Part shown: piece after piece, positions 35,020-44,007 of the stretch
Position numbering within the stretch: the stretch's first letter is position 1
How the letters are laid out: every line of letters begins with the position of its first letter
NCBI GenBank assembly: GCA_001874305.1
Contig: MPCU01000012.1
Span: forward strand, 1 to 64,000
Source of the DNA: Bacteriovorax sp. MedPE-SWde
GTDB taxonomy: Bacteria; Bdellovibrionota; Bacteriovoracia; Bacteriovoracales; Bacteriovoracaceae
Length of the DNA stretch: 64,000 bases
Direction: 5' to 3'
Made by a program: the position numbers and the translations under genes
The notes under the pieces: model-generated
Told to the model about the DNA's origin: nothing
Seen by the model: the letters and a program-made list of their open reading frames with translations, nothing else
Databases searched by the model: none

Positions 35020-36341
35020 TAAGTATCCTTTCTTTTTGATATTTGAAGTGTCAGGTCTCTATTTTTACATAATACTTCAACTTTGTCTCCAATAACTAGA
35101 TTTTGTGGACCTGTTGATTTCCAGAATTCTCCGTGTGACTTAATCATATACTGTCCATTGTCATTTACTTCAACAATCTCTCCAAATCTTAGGTTATCTT
35201 CGTTAAACTTGTGAACACCTATGGATTTTCGGGCCTTCATAAAGAAATAGAAAACTATTGCCATGAAAGTGAGTATTGCAGCTAAGACCGACATTATGAC
35301 GGAGAATGAGACACTCATATAACTATCATCCGTCCTAAAGAGAAACATTGAGCCTGCAACTAAGCAGGTGGTCGCTGCTATAGAGAGTATTCCAAAACTG
35401 GTTATATATATTTCTAATATAAAGAGAATAAAGCCGAGGCAAATAAGAGCTAGCGCTCCTAAATTTAGGGGTAGAACTTGAAAGCCGATACCTGCAAGGA
35501 CAAGACATACGGCTCCAATTGATCCTGCGAGGAAGCCACCAGGGGCCTGAAACTCCATATATATAAGAGCTGCTCCGGCAAGAAAGAGGATATAGGCCAA
35601 ATTTGGTGAACTAAGAATATTAAGAAGTCTTTGGCCTAAGTCCATGACTGCTTCGACAATTCTTGGTGAAGTATTCATTTTTAATGAAAACTCTCTTCCT
35701 TGTAGTTTAACTTTCTTTCCATTGATCTTCTTAAAAAGCTCTTTTTGATTTGCAGCAAGTCCATCTATTATTTTTAACTCTAGGGATTCATCTGCACTAT
35801 AGCTCTTTGCTTCTTGAATCATTTTTTCAAAAGGAATAGCGTTCTTTCCGTGGAGTTTTGCCTGAGAGCGTACAAGTGCTGCAATATCATTGATTGCCTT
35901 GGACCTAAGGTCTGAGTTCTTCTTTAAATCTCCTGACGTAGAGATTGGAGTCGCAGCTCCAATATTTGTACCTTCTGCCATATAGAGCAGGTGTGAGCTA
36001 CTTGCGATAATTGCACCGGCACTGGTGGCCGATGCCCCTGAAGGACCGATCCAAATAACGGTAGGCTTTTCACTGCTTGAAAGCTTTATCATTATTTCTT
36101 TGGTCGTAGAAACAAGTCCGCCCGGTGTGTTCATCTGTATTACATAGGCGTCGACATTTTTGTGTTTTGCCATGTTGTGTTTAAGGTAGTTTAGAGTTGC
36201 GGGATTAATAGATGAATCAATATTAAATTTGAGTATGCTATTGATTTCGTATACATTGTCATCTTGCGCTTGAGCAAACGATGAGATGAACATCAGTAGA
36301 GCAATTGTAATTGCCCTGAATGTTAAAAGATGGTAATTCAT
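35019..36341 (-). CDS. nfeD: NfeD family membrane-bound serine protease (ClpP class)
   Basis: 440 residues. The signal peptide is ~1-25 (FAQAQ). A ClpP-like protease domain follows: VIQMNTPGGLVSTTKEIM, IGPSGASATSAGAIIASS with the probable catalytic Ser in SATSAG, and GAATPI. The likely Lys is in the following ~50 residues. Four to five membrane segments occupy ~250-370. The C-terminal ~65 residues are the OB-fold NfeD domain (FGEIVEVNDNGQYMI). In characterised pairs the NfeD protease cleaves the C-terminus of its stomatin partner, encoded downstream here. Confidence 0.93.
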   Translation of the reverse strand: MNYHLLTFRAITIALLMFISSFAQAQDDNVYEINSILKFNIDSSINPATLNYLKHNMAKHKNVDAYVIQMNTPGGLVSTTKEIMIKLSSSEKPTVIWIGPSGASATSAGAIIASSSHLLYMAEGTNIGAATPISTSGDLKKNSDLRSKAINDIAALVRSQAKLHGKNAIPFEKMIQEAKSYSADESLELKIIDGLAANQKELFKKINGKKVKLQGREFSLKMNTSPRIVEAVMDLGQRLLNILSSPNLAYILFLAGAALIYMEFQAPGGFLAGSIGAVCLVLAGIGFQVLPLNLGALALICLGFILFILEIYITSFGILSIAATTCLVAGSMFLFRTDDSYMSVSFSVIMSVLAAILTFMAIVFYFFMKARKSIGVHKFNEDNLRFGEIVEVNDNGQYMIKSHGEFWKSTGPQNLVIGDKVEVLCKNRDLTLQISKRKDT

Positions 36342-36370
36342 TTTTCCCTTCCTTAAATTATGGAGAACGT

Positions 36371-37672
36371 ATGAGCTTATATAGAGTTATTTTCGCTGAT
36401 TTTTTGAATCCTATAAACGATAAAAAGTGTGATTTCTTAAAAAAACACGCAATTGTTGCGAAGCGGTATAAAAATGGACATAAAATCATAGATATTTGCC
36501 CTCAAAGTCAGGCAGAAGAGTTCATATCTAAGAAGAAGTCTGTCGAAATTATAGATATGTCTGGGAAGATTTTAATTCCTGGTCTGTATGACACACACTT
36601 TCATTGGGTACAAGATGAAGTTCGTACAATGCCAAAGGACAACCTTTTAAAGTGGTTAGAAAACTATACATGGCCATATGAGAATAACTTCAAGAAAAAG
36701 GCATTTGCTAAGAAGAAAGCAAAGAGCTTTGCTCAAGAGTTAGCTGCATGCGGTACTGTTGGTGGAGCATGTTATGGATCAATTCATGCTCACAGTGTTG
36801 ATGAAGCACTAGCGAACTTCGTAGGTGATTACGTAGTTGGTAATGTACTCATGACGATGAACTCACCTGATTATCTTTTACAAAAGGAACAGGATGCTAA
36901 GGATATCGTTACGGAACTTTCAAAAAAGTATAAGAAGCAATATGCGATGACTCCTAGGTTTGCAATTACAACAGACCCAGAGACAATGTCCCATGGAGCT
37001 AAAGTCGCTAAGAAGAACGGAAGCTTTATACAAACGCACTTAAGTGAAACTTTAAATGAAATAGATTTTGTTCTTTCAATATATAAAGACGTAAAAGGTT
37101 TCGAGAAGATCAAAACATACACTGAGATATACGATAAATGTAATCTGTTAGGGCCTAAGACTATTATGGGGCACGGAATCTATCTTTCTCCAAAAGAACT
37201 TAAGAGACTTGGTGAAACACAAACTGCCGTTGCTCATTGCCCGACTTCAAATGCTCCTCATAAAGAGCTTGGTCTTGGCTCTGGTCTCTTTGATTATAAG
37301 AAAGCAAATCGTTATAAAGTACCTTGGGCACTAGCAACTGATATTGGAGGGGGACCTTTTCTTTCAATGTTAGATGTTATGAACTCTTTTGTTGATCAAA
37401 ACTCAAAGCGTGGCCATAAAGATACTTCATATACACAAGCTCTTTTTAGATCTACTCAGGCCGGTGCAAATGTTCTTGGTGTCGGAGAGGAGAGTGGAAA
37501 CTTCGCATCAGGAAAGTACCTAAATTATGTTGTACTTGATGGTGTTAAATATAAAGACTCTGATAAGTCTGAAGACGTTTTAAAGAAGCTTATAAAGCGT
37601 AAACAAAAAGACCGTTTTCAATTTGAAGAGATGGTCATCTCGACTTCCTATAAAGGATCAATCATTCACTAG
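36371..37672 (+). CDS. guaD: guanine deaminase (amidohydrolase)
   Basis: 433 residues from the ATG at 36371 (MSLYRVIFADFL), with TGGAGA upstream; an earlier in-frame start would overlap nfeD. Zinc ligands and motifs of the ATZ/GuaD group are visible: DTHFHWVQDEV, WLENYTWPYE, QTHLSET, GHGIYLS, HCPTSNAPHKELG and ATDIGGGPFLS. It converts guanine to xanthine and ammonia, useful to a cell salvaging or degrading prey nucleic acid (inference). Monocistronic, with a strong terminator. Confidence 0.88.
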   Translation: MSLYRVIFADFLNPINDKKCDFLKKHAIVAKRYKNGHKIIDICPQSQAEEFISKKKSVEIIDMSGKILIPGLYDTHFHWVQDEVRTMPKDNLLKWLENYTWPYENNFKKKAFAKKKAKSFAQELAACGTVGGACYGSIHAHSVDEALANFVGDYVVGNVLMTMNSPDYLLQKEQDAKDIVTELSKKYKKQYAMTPRFAITTDPETMSHGAKVAKKNGSFIQTHLSETLNEIDFVLSIYKDVKGFEKIKTYTEIYDKCNLLGPKTIMGHGIYLSPKELKRLGETQTAVAHCPTSNAPHKELGLGSGLFDYKKANRYKVPWALATDIGGGPFLSMLDVMNSFVDQNSKRGHKDTSYTQALFRSTQAGANVLGVGEESGNFASGKYLNYVVLDGVKYKDSDKSEDVLKKLIKRKQKDRFQFEEMVISTSYKGSIIH

Positions 37673-37677
37673 ATATC

Positions 37678-37707
37678 AAAGGCGCTGTAGATTCAGCGCC
37701 TTTTTTT
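37678..37707 (+). terminator. rho-independent terminator of guaD
   Basis: AAAGGCGCTG, loop TAGATT, CAGCGCCTTT and a T-run. The stem is 10 bp with GC-rich core, six bases after the stop. Confidence 0.92.
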
Positions 37708-37999
37708 ATTTACGCGATGAGATATATTTATAAATAATTTGGTTAAAATATAGGTATGACTCGTAAGTACTTGATAAGTCGATGAAAATAAAATATGTGT
37801 TTCTCTTGCAATCTTAAATAAAATTATTATAATTAAAGATAGATTTGAAGTTAAAAGCGTAACTTGTTTAAATTCCATAGAAGTTAACTTTATGGTTAAT
37901 TAAAAATAACCAAATTATGTTTGAACTTTATCCGAAAACTATATATTATCTAGAGCATAGGGCTGTACTTAATTGAAAATACTTAACAGGAGATAAAGC
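37708..37999. other. AT-rich intergenic region with repeated TGGTTA elements
   Basis: No convincing gene. TTTGGTTA occurs at 37738-37745, and TGGTTA/TAACCA form an inverted repeat at 37893-37912, i.e. three related half-sites upstream of the XRE regulator gene. They could be its operators. A short open frame on the minus strand here lacks a ribosome site and protein-like composition. Confidence 0.35.
37921..37949 (+). promoter_or_regulatory. sigma-70-type promoter of the XRE gene
   Basis: TTGAAC, 17-base spacer, TATTAT. It ends about 50 bases before the ATG at 38000. Confidence 0.5.
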
Positions 38000-38326
38000 A
38001 TGAGAAGTTTCGAGAACATTGCAAAACTTATTAAAACTAAAAGAACTCAACACCCAAAGGGTTACTCTCAATCTGAACTTTCACACCTACTTGGATACAA
38101 GAATGGTCAGTTCATTTCAAATGTTGAAAGAGCACTTTGTAATATTCCATTAAAAATGTTGGGAAGAGTTGCAGAAATTCTTGATATTCCTCATATTGAC
38201 CTTAGAGATGCTATTCTTAAGGATCACGAAAATACTCTTAATAACTACCTACAAAATGGATCAGGAGTTGTTGGAGCTATGGCAGGTGAGCAATCTCACT
38301 CTATGTCATCAACACAAGTACTTTAA
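38000..38326 (+). CDS. XRE-type helix-turn-helix regulator
   Basis: 108 residues. The N-terminal ~65 residues are an HTH_XRE domain: IAKLIKTKRTQHPKG, SQSELSHLLGYKNGQFISNVE and LGRVAEILDI. The C-terminal ~40 residues are polar, Gly/Ser/Gln-rich and probably disordered (GSGVVGAMAGEQSHSMS). AACAGGAG lies well placed before the ATG. It is monocistronic between a clear promoter and terminator. The target is unknown; autoregulation through the TGGTTA repeats upstream is plausible. Confidence 0.85.
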   Translation: MRSFENIAKLIKTKRTQHPKGYSQSELSHLLGYKNGQFISNVERALCNIPLKMLGRVAEILDIPHIDLRDAILKDHENTLNNYLQNGSGVVGAMAGEQSHSMSSTQVL

Positions 38327-38390
38327 TCTTTAATAAAGGGCCAAGAAATTGGCCTACCTCTCTCTCAAATTTATTAAAGAGTTAAAATAA

Positions 38391-38425
38391 AAAAGGCCTC
38401 GTCACTGACAAGGCCTTTTCTTTTT
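38391..38425. terminator. bidirectional terminator
   Basis: AAAAGGCCT and AGGCCTTTT flank an 11-base loop; A- and T-runs lie on both sides. It serves the XRE gene on the plus strand and the convergent basic-protein gene on the minus strand. Confidence 0.85.
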
Positions 38426-38445
38426 ATACTTATATAAAAATTAAA

Positions 38446-39099
38446 TTATACGATTCCTTTATAGGCCTTATAATCATCATAGCTACCAGAAGATTCTTCA
38501 CTGTCCTCTTCATAGTTTGCTTGAATTTGCGACTGAAGATAGTGTGGGTCAATAATATCTTCTTCTCCTAGAGAGATCTCTACTGGACCTTGTGGAAGCT
38601 CATGGTTCTTAGAATACGTTTCATCGTCACCAAGAGAGTTATATCTTTTTTCAAATAGCTCTTGATCAGTTGTACTAAGCCTTTCTTTAAATACTAGGAA
38701 TGCCTTTTGAGATTCGATAAAGTTTCTCTCTAGCTTCGCTAGTGCTTGTCCTTTGACTCTTGAAAAGTTCTCAAAATACTTCTTTCTTGCTTGAATATGC
38801 TGATCAAGAAGATTGAGATATTTTGTCGTGATATAGTCTATACCTGTGAGCTTTTGAACTTTGTTGTTCCCACGTCTTTTATTATTGGAATATCTCTTCT
38901 TCTTTTTGTTGGGATTGTTATTCTGTCTATTACCAGAGTTTGGCCCAGCTTTCTTTTCAGAATTATTTTGTCCCTGAGAGGCCGATGCCTTCTTCTTAGG
39001 TCTATTATTTCTATTTTGTGGACGTCTTCTACGGTTACTAGAACCACCAGAAGCGGCAGGCTTATTTCCACCTGAGTCTCTATTTTCCTTATTATCCAT
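38446..39099 (-). CDS. basic low-complexity N-terminus protein, possible RNA-binding
   Basis: 217 residues. The first ~80 are a disordered, Arg/Lys/Asn/Gly-rich tract (RRRRPQNRNNRPKKK, NKKKKRYSNNKRRG). The C-terminal ~135 residues are an acidic, helical segment (GIDYITTKYLNLLDQHIQARKKYFE) ending in a Glu/Asp/Ser-rich tail. Basic disordered tails of this kind are common on RNA- or ribosome-associated proteins, which is inference. An overlapping alternative frame is also open but is only the shifted repeat. Monocistronic, sharing a terminator with the XRE gene. Confidence 0.75.
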   Translation of the reverse strand: MDNKENRDSGGNKPAASGGSSNRRRRPQNRNNRPKKKASASQGQNNSEKKAGPNSGNRQNNNPNKKKKRYSNNKRRGNNKVQKLTGIDYITTKYLNLLDQHIQARKKYFENFSRVKGQALAKLERNFIESQKAFLVFKERLSTTDQELFEKRYNSLGDDETYSKNHELPQGPVEISLGEEDIIDPHYLQSQIQANYEEDSEESSGSYDDYKAYKGIV

Positions 39100-39271
39100 G
39101 GATTTTCCAATTCTTAGTTTTAAAATATTATATCTACTATTCTACACAGCGCTTAATTATGTGGCAATAGCAGGGGAGGCAAAGCTCGCCATAACACTGT
39201 GGGACTACAAAAATCAATACGATATGATACATTAATGCCAATCTCAAATTACCTATTCAAGGAGTATGATA

Positions 39272-40258
39272 ATGGCAAAGAACAGAGTTAAGGTTGCAAT
39301 CACTGGTGCAGCAGGTCAAATTGGTTATGCGATTCTATTTAGAGTTGCTTCAGGACAGATGTTTGGTCCAGATACAGAAGTTGAATTACAACTTTTAGAG
39401 CTTCCTCAAGCGCTAGGTGCACTTGAAGGTGTAAAGATGGAACTAGATGACTGTGCATTTCCACTTCTTAAAAATGTAGTATGTACTGATAAGATGGAAG
39501 TTGCATTTAAAGATGCTAACTGGATTCTAGCTATCGGTGCTGTTCCAAGAAAAGACGGAATGGAAAGAGCTGACCTTCTAAAAGTTAATGGTGGTATTTT
39601 TGGTCCACTAGGTAAAGCAATGGCCGCTAACGGTGCAGATGACTGTAAGTTATTTGTTGTTGGTAACCCATGTAACACAAACTGCTTAATTGCTATGGAG
39701 TCTTCAGGACTTCCAAGAGAGAGATTCTTCGCGATGACTACTCTTGATGAAAATAGAGCTAAGACTCAGCTTGCTATGAAAGCTGGTGTAGATGTAACTG
39801 AAGTTACTAATATGACTATCTGGGGTAATCACTCAGCAACTCAATATCCTGACTTCTACAATGCTAAGGTTGGTGGTAAGTCTGCTGCTGAAGTTATTAC
39901 TGATCAAGCATGGCTTAAAGAAGAGTTCATTACGACTGTTCAAAAAAGAGGTGCTGCAATCATTAAGGCAAGAGGTGCTTCATCTGCAGCATCTGCGGCA
40001 AACGCATGTGTAAATGGTGTTTATAACCTTACTCATGACACTCCTGCTGGTGAGACATTCTCTATGTGTCTTTCTGCTAAGGGTGAATATGGTGTTGATG
40101 AAGGTCTTATCTTCTCATTTCCATGTCGTGTAGAAAATGGTGTTCTTAAAGTTGTTGAAGGTGTTGAGCACAACGATTTTGGAACAGAGAAGTTCAATAC
40201 AACTCTTGAAGAGTTAAGAACTGAAAAGTCTACAGTTAAAGAGCTTGGTTTAATCTAA
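39272..40258 (+). CDS. mdh: malate dehydrogenase
   Basis: 328 residues from the ATG at 39272, seven bases after AAGGAG; the ATG at 39266 is too close to it. The NAD loop is [15 protein letters not shown]. Substrate Arg residues lie in [16 protein letters not shown], and the catalytic His in [11 protein letters not shown]. The length and the GAAGQIGY loop mark the cytosolic-type (LDH-like MalateDH2) group. It interconverts malate and oxaloacetate in the TCA cycle. Monocistronic with its own terminator; codon use is typical of a highly expressed gene. Confidence 0.95.
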   Translation: MAKNRVKVAITGAAGQIGYAILFRVASGQMFGPDTEVELQLLELPQALGALEGVKMELDDCAFPLLKNVVCTDKMEVAFKDANWILAIGAVPRKDGMERADLLKVNGGIFGPLGKAMAANGADDCKLFVVGNPCNTNCLIAMESSGLPRERFFAMTTLDENRAKTQLAMKAGVDVTEVTNMTIWGNHSATQYPDFYNAKVGGKSAAEVITDQAWLKEEFITTVQKRGAAIIKARGASSAASAANACVNGVYNLTHDTPAGETFSMCLSAKGEYGVDEGLIFSFPCRVENGVLKVVEGVEHNDFGTEKFNTTLEELRTEKSTVKELGLI

Positions 40259-40280
40259 TACAAATATCTTTAATATAGTG

Positions 40281-40312
40281 AAAGGCCCTTACTTTGTGAG
40301 GGCCTTTTTTTG
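40281..40312 (+). terminator. rho-independent terminator of mdh
   Basis: AAAGGCCCT, 9-base loop, AGGGCCTTT followed by a T-run, 22 bases after the mdh stop. Confidence 0.9.
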
Positions 40313-40329
40313 TACCTGTTAATTATTAG

Positions 40330-41160
40330 CTAAACAACTCTTTGAACAAGGGATGAGATTCCTTCTTTATCAAGTTCTGACTTCCTTATAAACTCAATGA
40401 TCTCATTATTCGAATATTTCGTGTGATCATAGACTACAACGATACTTGAATCACCTGACTTTAAAAAGTTCGCTTCTCCATAGTCTGTATATCTAGTAGC
40501 GCCAATACTTAAAAGACACTCGTTGGGCATACTTGCCTCTTGTATAAAGGCCGATATATTTTCAGCAGGTCCAATATCTTCTTGGTTATTCATTCTATCA
40601 ACAACCCAGTCCAAGAGCTTCTCATTAAAGTAGCTATAACTCTTGGCCGAGCTATTTTCACCATACTGGTGTAGTTCACCATCTGATAGGTGAAATGATG
40701 TAATTGAGTAATTTTCTATTATTCCACCAGAGCTAAAACTATCAATTGGAATTAGTGTTTGTGAGATTCCTTTAGATGATTCTCCCCAGTTTTTCTTTTC
40801 ACTAATTTTTTTAGCATTTGGCCTTCTAATAGAACAATCATTATATGCTGCAAAACTTTTTGGAATGATCTTTGATACTTTGTTATCAGAGTATTCTATA
40901 TCACAATACAGAGCGATTTCGGGCTCTATCTGTACATTGAAGTCGCCTTCTGGCATTTTTATTTGATCATGGGATAGTGGATATTGAGAGAGAAACTCTT
41001 TTGTTTTTGAATTAGGAACATAGAAAGGGAATATCGCCTTTGGTTGATTCTCTTCTTTTACTTCAATATTTTTAAAGTCACTTGCTTCGTTTGCCTGTTC
41101 TAGGTGGCCTGCGAAATTTCCTGCTACTCCTAGACCAATTATACTTTCATATTTCTTCAT
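40330..41160 (-). CDS. DUF5718 family protein
   Basis: 276 residues. The N-terminus IIGLGVAGNFAGHLEQANEASDF and IFPFYVPNSK match the DUF5718 family, whose function is unknown. There is no signal peptide or membrane segment. Later segments (PEIALYCDIEY, AYNDCSIRRPNAKKISEKKN, CLLSIGATRYTDYGEANFL) resemble the fold of fumarylacetoacetate hydrolase-like proteins, a loose impression only. It starts one base within the preceding cNMP-domain gene, so the three genes 42703-40330 form an operon. Confidence 0.8.
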   Translation of the reverse strand: MKKYESIIGLGVAGNFAGHLEQANEASDFKNIEVKEENQPKAIFPFYVPNSKTKEFLSQYPLSHDQIKMPEGDFNVQIEPEIALYCDIEYSDNKVSKIIPKSFAAYNDCSIRRPNAKKISEKKNWGESSKGISQTLIPIDSFSSGGIIENYSITSFHLSDGELHQYGENSSAKSYSYFNEKLLDWVVDRMNNQEDIGPAENISAFIQEASMPNECLLSIGATRYTDYGEANFLKSGDSSIVVVYDHTKYSNNEIIEFIRKSELDKEGISSLVQRVV

Positions 41161-41588
41161 TATGCTTCCTGTATTCTTTGATATATTTCTCTTTGCTCAT
41201 CAATTGAAAGAGGTTTTACTCCATCAACGTTACTTCTTTTTATTCCCTTGTGCGAGATGAGATTATCAATATGTCTTAACCTCTTAGTGAGGTTTATTCC
41301 AAGCTTAATCATCCAATCTGGCATGAGCTCTGTTTGTTTTGAAGGGGGAACAGTCATGAGAGTTGTATCTTCTATGGCCATAACATAGGCACTTCTACTT
41401 TTTCCATCAAAGTACGAAAGCTCTCCAACAAATTCATTTTCTTTAATATAGGCAAAGGGAGTAACCTTAGTTCCATCTAGGCCAAATACTAAAAGCTTTC
41501 CATTCTCGACAAGGTATAATGTAGTGTCATCATCACCTTGCTTACAAATAATTTCACCATTTTTAAGTTCTTTTTTTATATTTGTCAT
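41160..41588 (-). CDS. cyclic-nucleotide-binding domain protein
   Basis: 142 residues with one CAP_ED beta-roll: ICKQGDDDTTLYLVENGKLLVF, then the phosphate-cassette region EFVGELSYFDGKSRSAYVMA with the Glu and Arg retained. The C-terminal ~50 residues are helical. There is no DNA-binding or catalytic domain. It overlaps the SGNH-like gene (ATGA) and the DUF5718 gene (1 base). It is the second stand-alone cNMP-binding protein in the window, after 2073-2537. Confidence 0.85.
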   Translation of the reverse strand: MTNIKKELKNGEIICKQGDDDTTLYLVENGKLLVFGLDGTKVTPFAYIKENEFVGELSYFDGKSRSAYVMAIEDTTLMTVPPSKQTELMPDWMIKLGINLTKRLRHIDNLISHKGIKRSNVDGVKPLSIDEQREIYQRIQEA

Positions 41589-42703
41589 AAATCTAAAATC
41601 CTTTTGATCTTTAAAGTTAGCTCTGTTTCGAGTTTTTCCCAGTAGATGAATTGTGGACTATTGTCATTTAGAAATAAGACTTCTTTTCCTAGGTCATTAT
41701 TAACAATATTATCAAAATCAATATTCTCTAAACTACGCAGAATGATAACTTGACGTATAATTTGATTCACTACAGGGTGTGCTTCACTTGGAGCGCAATC
41801 TAGAGCTTTGGCCAAGATGAAGTTCTTCTTAGCTAATTTAAATTTCCCTTGTGCAAGTTGAGACTTGGCAAGGAGGTACTTTGTTTGCGCATTACCGACA
41901 GAGATACCATCAAGTATGAGAGTCTTATTATAGGCTTCTTTTAATCTATTGTTCTCTAGTAGTTTATTGATGTCGACTTGCTCGATCGTAATATCGTCAG
42001 TCACTGCATTATCACAAACCTTTTGAACTTTACGTTCATAGTTAACTACTGGAGTAACCATAATGACAGTTGATTTGTTCTCGCTAATATAGTCTACAAG
42101 ATCCATTAACTGTTCTTTGAAAAAGTAGAATGTACTCTCTGCTATGACCTGAAAGTTTCTATCATTTCTTTTTTTACTCTTTATAATTTCCTGTCCAAGA
42201 GATTTTACCTGGTCCGGAAAAAAGAGAAAGCGAGATAGAACTGGCATAAGCATTATAAATGTTTGGGCATAGTCGTTCTTATAAATCTTAAAGTTTACTT
42301 TAAACTTTCTTATATCTTGTGGATAAAGGTCTTCGTGAAACTCACTCCCTCCACTCATGTAAACAATTATTGGTGGGAGCCTTTTTAACTTTTTGAGTTT
42401 GTTTAATGTCCTGTGAATCCCTTCACCATTTTGAGCAAGATTATAAATAGAGAGGGGCTTTTTTAACTTTTCTGAGAGAGTTTCAACTAGTTTTTGTACC
42501 TGGTTATTAAACTCGACTCCAAAGTCATCGCCTACGATTAATATATCGGCATCTTCTGCAATATTATCAGTACCATAGGTCTGATTTGCGACCTGATAAG
42601 GGAGTGGGTAAATACGAGTTGGATTCTTAGAATAGAGGTACCCAAGGCCTGAGCCAATGGTTGCGATAACAAGAAAAATAAGGATTAGTATGATGCGCTG
42701 CAT
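41585..42703 (-). CDS. membrane-anchored SGNH-like protein
   Basis: 372 residues from the ATG at 42703, with TTTGGATAAAA upstream. One N-terminal membrane segment (QRIILILIFLVIATIGSGLG) leaves the rest in the periplasm. ILIVGDDFGVEFNNQVQ and SIYNLAQNGEGIHRTLNKLK resemble blocks I and II of SGNH hydrolases, but Asp replaces the usual block-I Ser, so catalysis is doubtful. The C-terminal ~120 residues are helical and TPR-like (YLLAKSQLAQGKFKLAKKNF). It heads an operon with a cNMP-binding protein and DUF5718. Confidence 0.65.
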   Translation of the reverse strand: MQRIILILIFLVIATIGSGLGYLYSKNPTRIYPLPYQVANQTYGTDNIAEDADILIVGDDFGVEFNNQVQKLVETLSEKLKKPLSIYNLAQNGEGIHRTLNKLKKLKRLPPIIVYMSGGSEFHEDLYPQDIRKFKVNFKIYKNDYAQTFIMLMPVLSRFLFFPDQVKSLGQEIIKSKKRNDRNFQVIAESTFYFFKEQLMDLVDYISENKSTVIMVTPVVNYERKVQKVCDNAVTDDITIEQVDINKLLENNRLKEAYNKTLILDGISVGNAQTKYLLAKSQLAQGKFKLAKKNFILAKALDCAPSEAHPVVNQIIRQVIILRSLENIDFDNIVNNDLGKEVLFLNDNSPQFIYWEKLETELTLKIKRILDL

Positions 42704-42786
42704 TTTTATCCAAAGTAATAATTTCAATACCTTTATTATACATGAAATATCTGGTAGTTAGAAGCGAGGTAAAAGGAGTAGAAATT

Positions 42787-44007
42787 ATGTCCCATTGGGT
42801 CCCAGAACTTTTAGCGCCAGCTGGTAGTCTTGAAAAACTTAAGGTTGCAATTCTCTATGGTGCAAATGCGGTATATTTAGGCGGCCAAAAATTTGGTCTT
42901 CGATCAGCTGCGGAAAACTTTACGTTAGAAGAACTTGAAGAGGGTGTTCAATTTGCACACGAGCGAAATGCTCAAGTGTATGTTGTTCTCAATAGCTTCT
43001 TCCACGATAAAGACTTCGATACTCTCGGTGAGTTTATTGCGAAGCTTGAAGAATTTAAAGTTGATGCTGTAATTGTATCTGATCCTGGTGTTATTAAATA
43101 TATTACTGAAAACTCAAATGTAGAAGTCCATCTCTCTACACAGGCAAGTTGTCTAAATGTACAGTCTGCAAAACTATGGAAGAAACTTGGAGTTACAAGA
43201 GTTGTTCTTGGAAGAGAAGTTTCTGTCGCTGAAGCGGCCAAAATAAAAAAAGAAGCTGGGCTTGAAGTTGAAATGTTCATTCATGGTTCAATGTGTATGG
43301 CCTATTCAGGAAATTGTGTAATTTCTAACTTTACTCAAGGCCGTGATAGTAACCGAGGTGGTTGTGCTCACAGTTGTCGATTTGAGTATAAGCTTGAAGG
43401 TGTTGATCCTAATTCAGGTACTGAGTTTTCTAAAAATAGTTTCTTTATGAGTTCTAAGGACCTTGAAGGGATTAGAGTTTTACCAGAATTTATAAATGGT
43501 GAAATCGACTCTTTAAAAGTAGAGGGACGTATGAAATCTCACCTTTATGCTGGAACTATATCCAAAGTTTATTCTGAAGCGCTTTCATACTACAAAGAGC
43601 ATGGTGATTTTCTTAGTGATGAGCTAAAAACATGGGAAAACGAACTTACAAAAGTTTCTCATAGAGCATATACAAACGCCTCTCTTGTTGAGCCTGCAAA
43701 GGCCGATTCAATATATGATGAAAGAGAGCATGAAGAAATAGAGTACGCAGCAGTTGGAGCTATATTAGAAGTAGTAAACACTGATAAGAATAAGTATTTA
43801 CTTGTGGAAGTTAGAAGTGCTTTTAATCTCCAAGAGGATCTTGAATTGATTCCTTTTAGAGGGCGTGCAGTCGAGTTTAAAATGGACTCTATCAAAAATG
43901 TTATGGATGAGGATATCGAAAGAACTCGTCCAGGTTCATTAGTTAAAATTCCTTATGTTGAAGGTGCAAAACAATGGAACCTCCTTAGAAGGAGAGTTGA
44001 GCAATGA
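42787..44007 (+). CDS. peptidase U32 family protein (TrhP/RlhA-like)
   Basis: 406 residues from the ATG at 42787, eight bases after AAAGGAG; an upstream ATG at 42742 is poorly supported. U32 landmarks: ELLAPAGSLEKLKVAILYGANAVYLGG in short, STQASCLNVQSAKLWKKLGV, and the cysteine cluster MCMAYSGNCVISN ... GGCAHSCRF, the probable Fe-S ligands. A C-terminal beta-barrel (U32_C) domain follows. Characterised relatives hydroxylate tRNA U34 (TrhP) or 23S rRNA (RlhA) rather than act as peptidases. It overlaps the next gene by four bases. Confidence 0.88.
   Translation: MSHWVPELLAPAGSLEKLKVAILYGANAVYLGGQKFGLRSAAENFTLEELEEGVQFAHERNAQVYVVLNSFFHDKDFDTLGEFIAKLEEFKVDAVIVSDPGVIKYITENSNVEVHLSTQASCLNVQSAKLWKKLGVTRVVLGREVSVAEAAKIKKEAGLEVEMFIHGSMCMAYSGNCVISNFTQGRDSNRGGCAHSCRFEYKLEGVDPNSGTEFSKNSFFMSSKDLEGIRVLPEFINGEIDSLKVEGRMKSHLYAGTISKVYSEALSYYKEHGDFLSDELKTWENELTKVSHRAYTNASLVEPAKADSIYDEREHEEIEYAAVGAILEVVNTDKNKYLLVEVRSAFNLQEDLELIPFRGRAVEFKMDSIKNVMDEDIERTRPGSLVKIPYVEGAKQWNLLRRRVEQ

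Noticed and set aside
38838-39110. 90-codon minus-strand frame overlapping the basic protein gene
   Set aside because: It is the shifted Arg-rich tract; the 217-codon frame contains the structured acidic C-terminal part.
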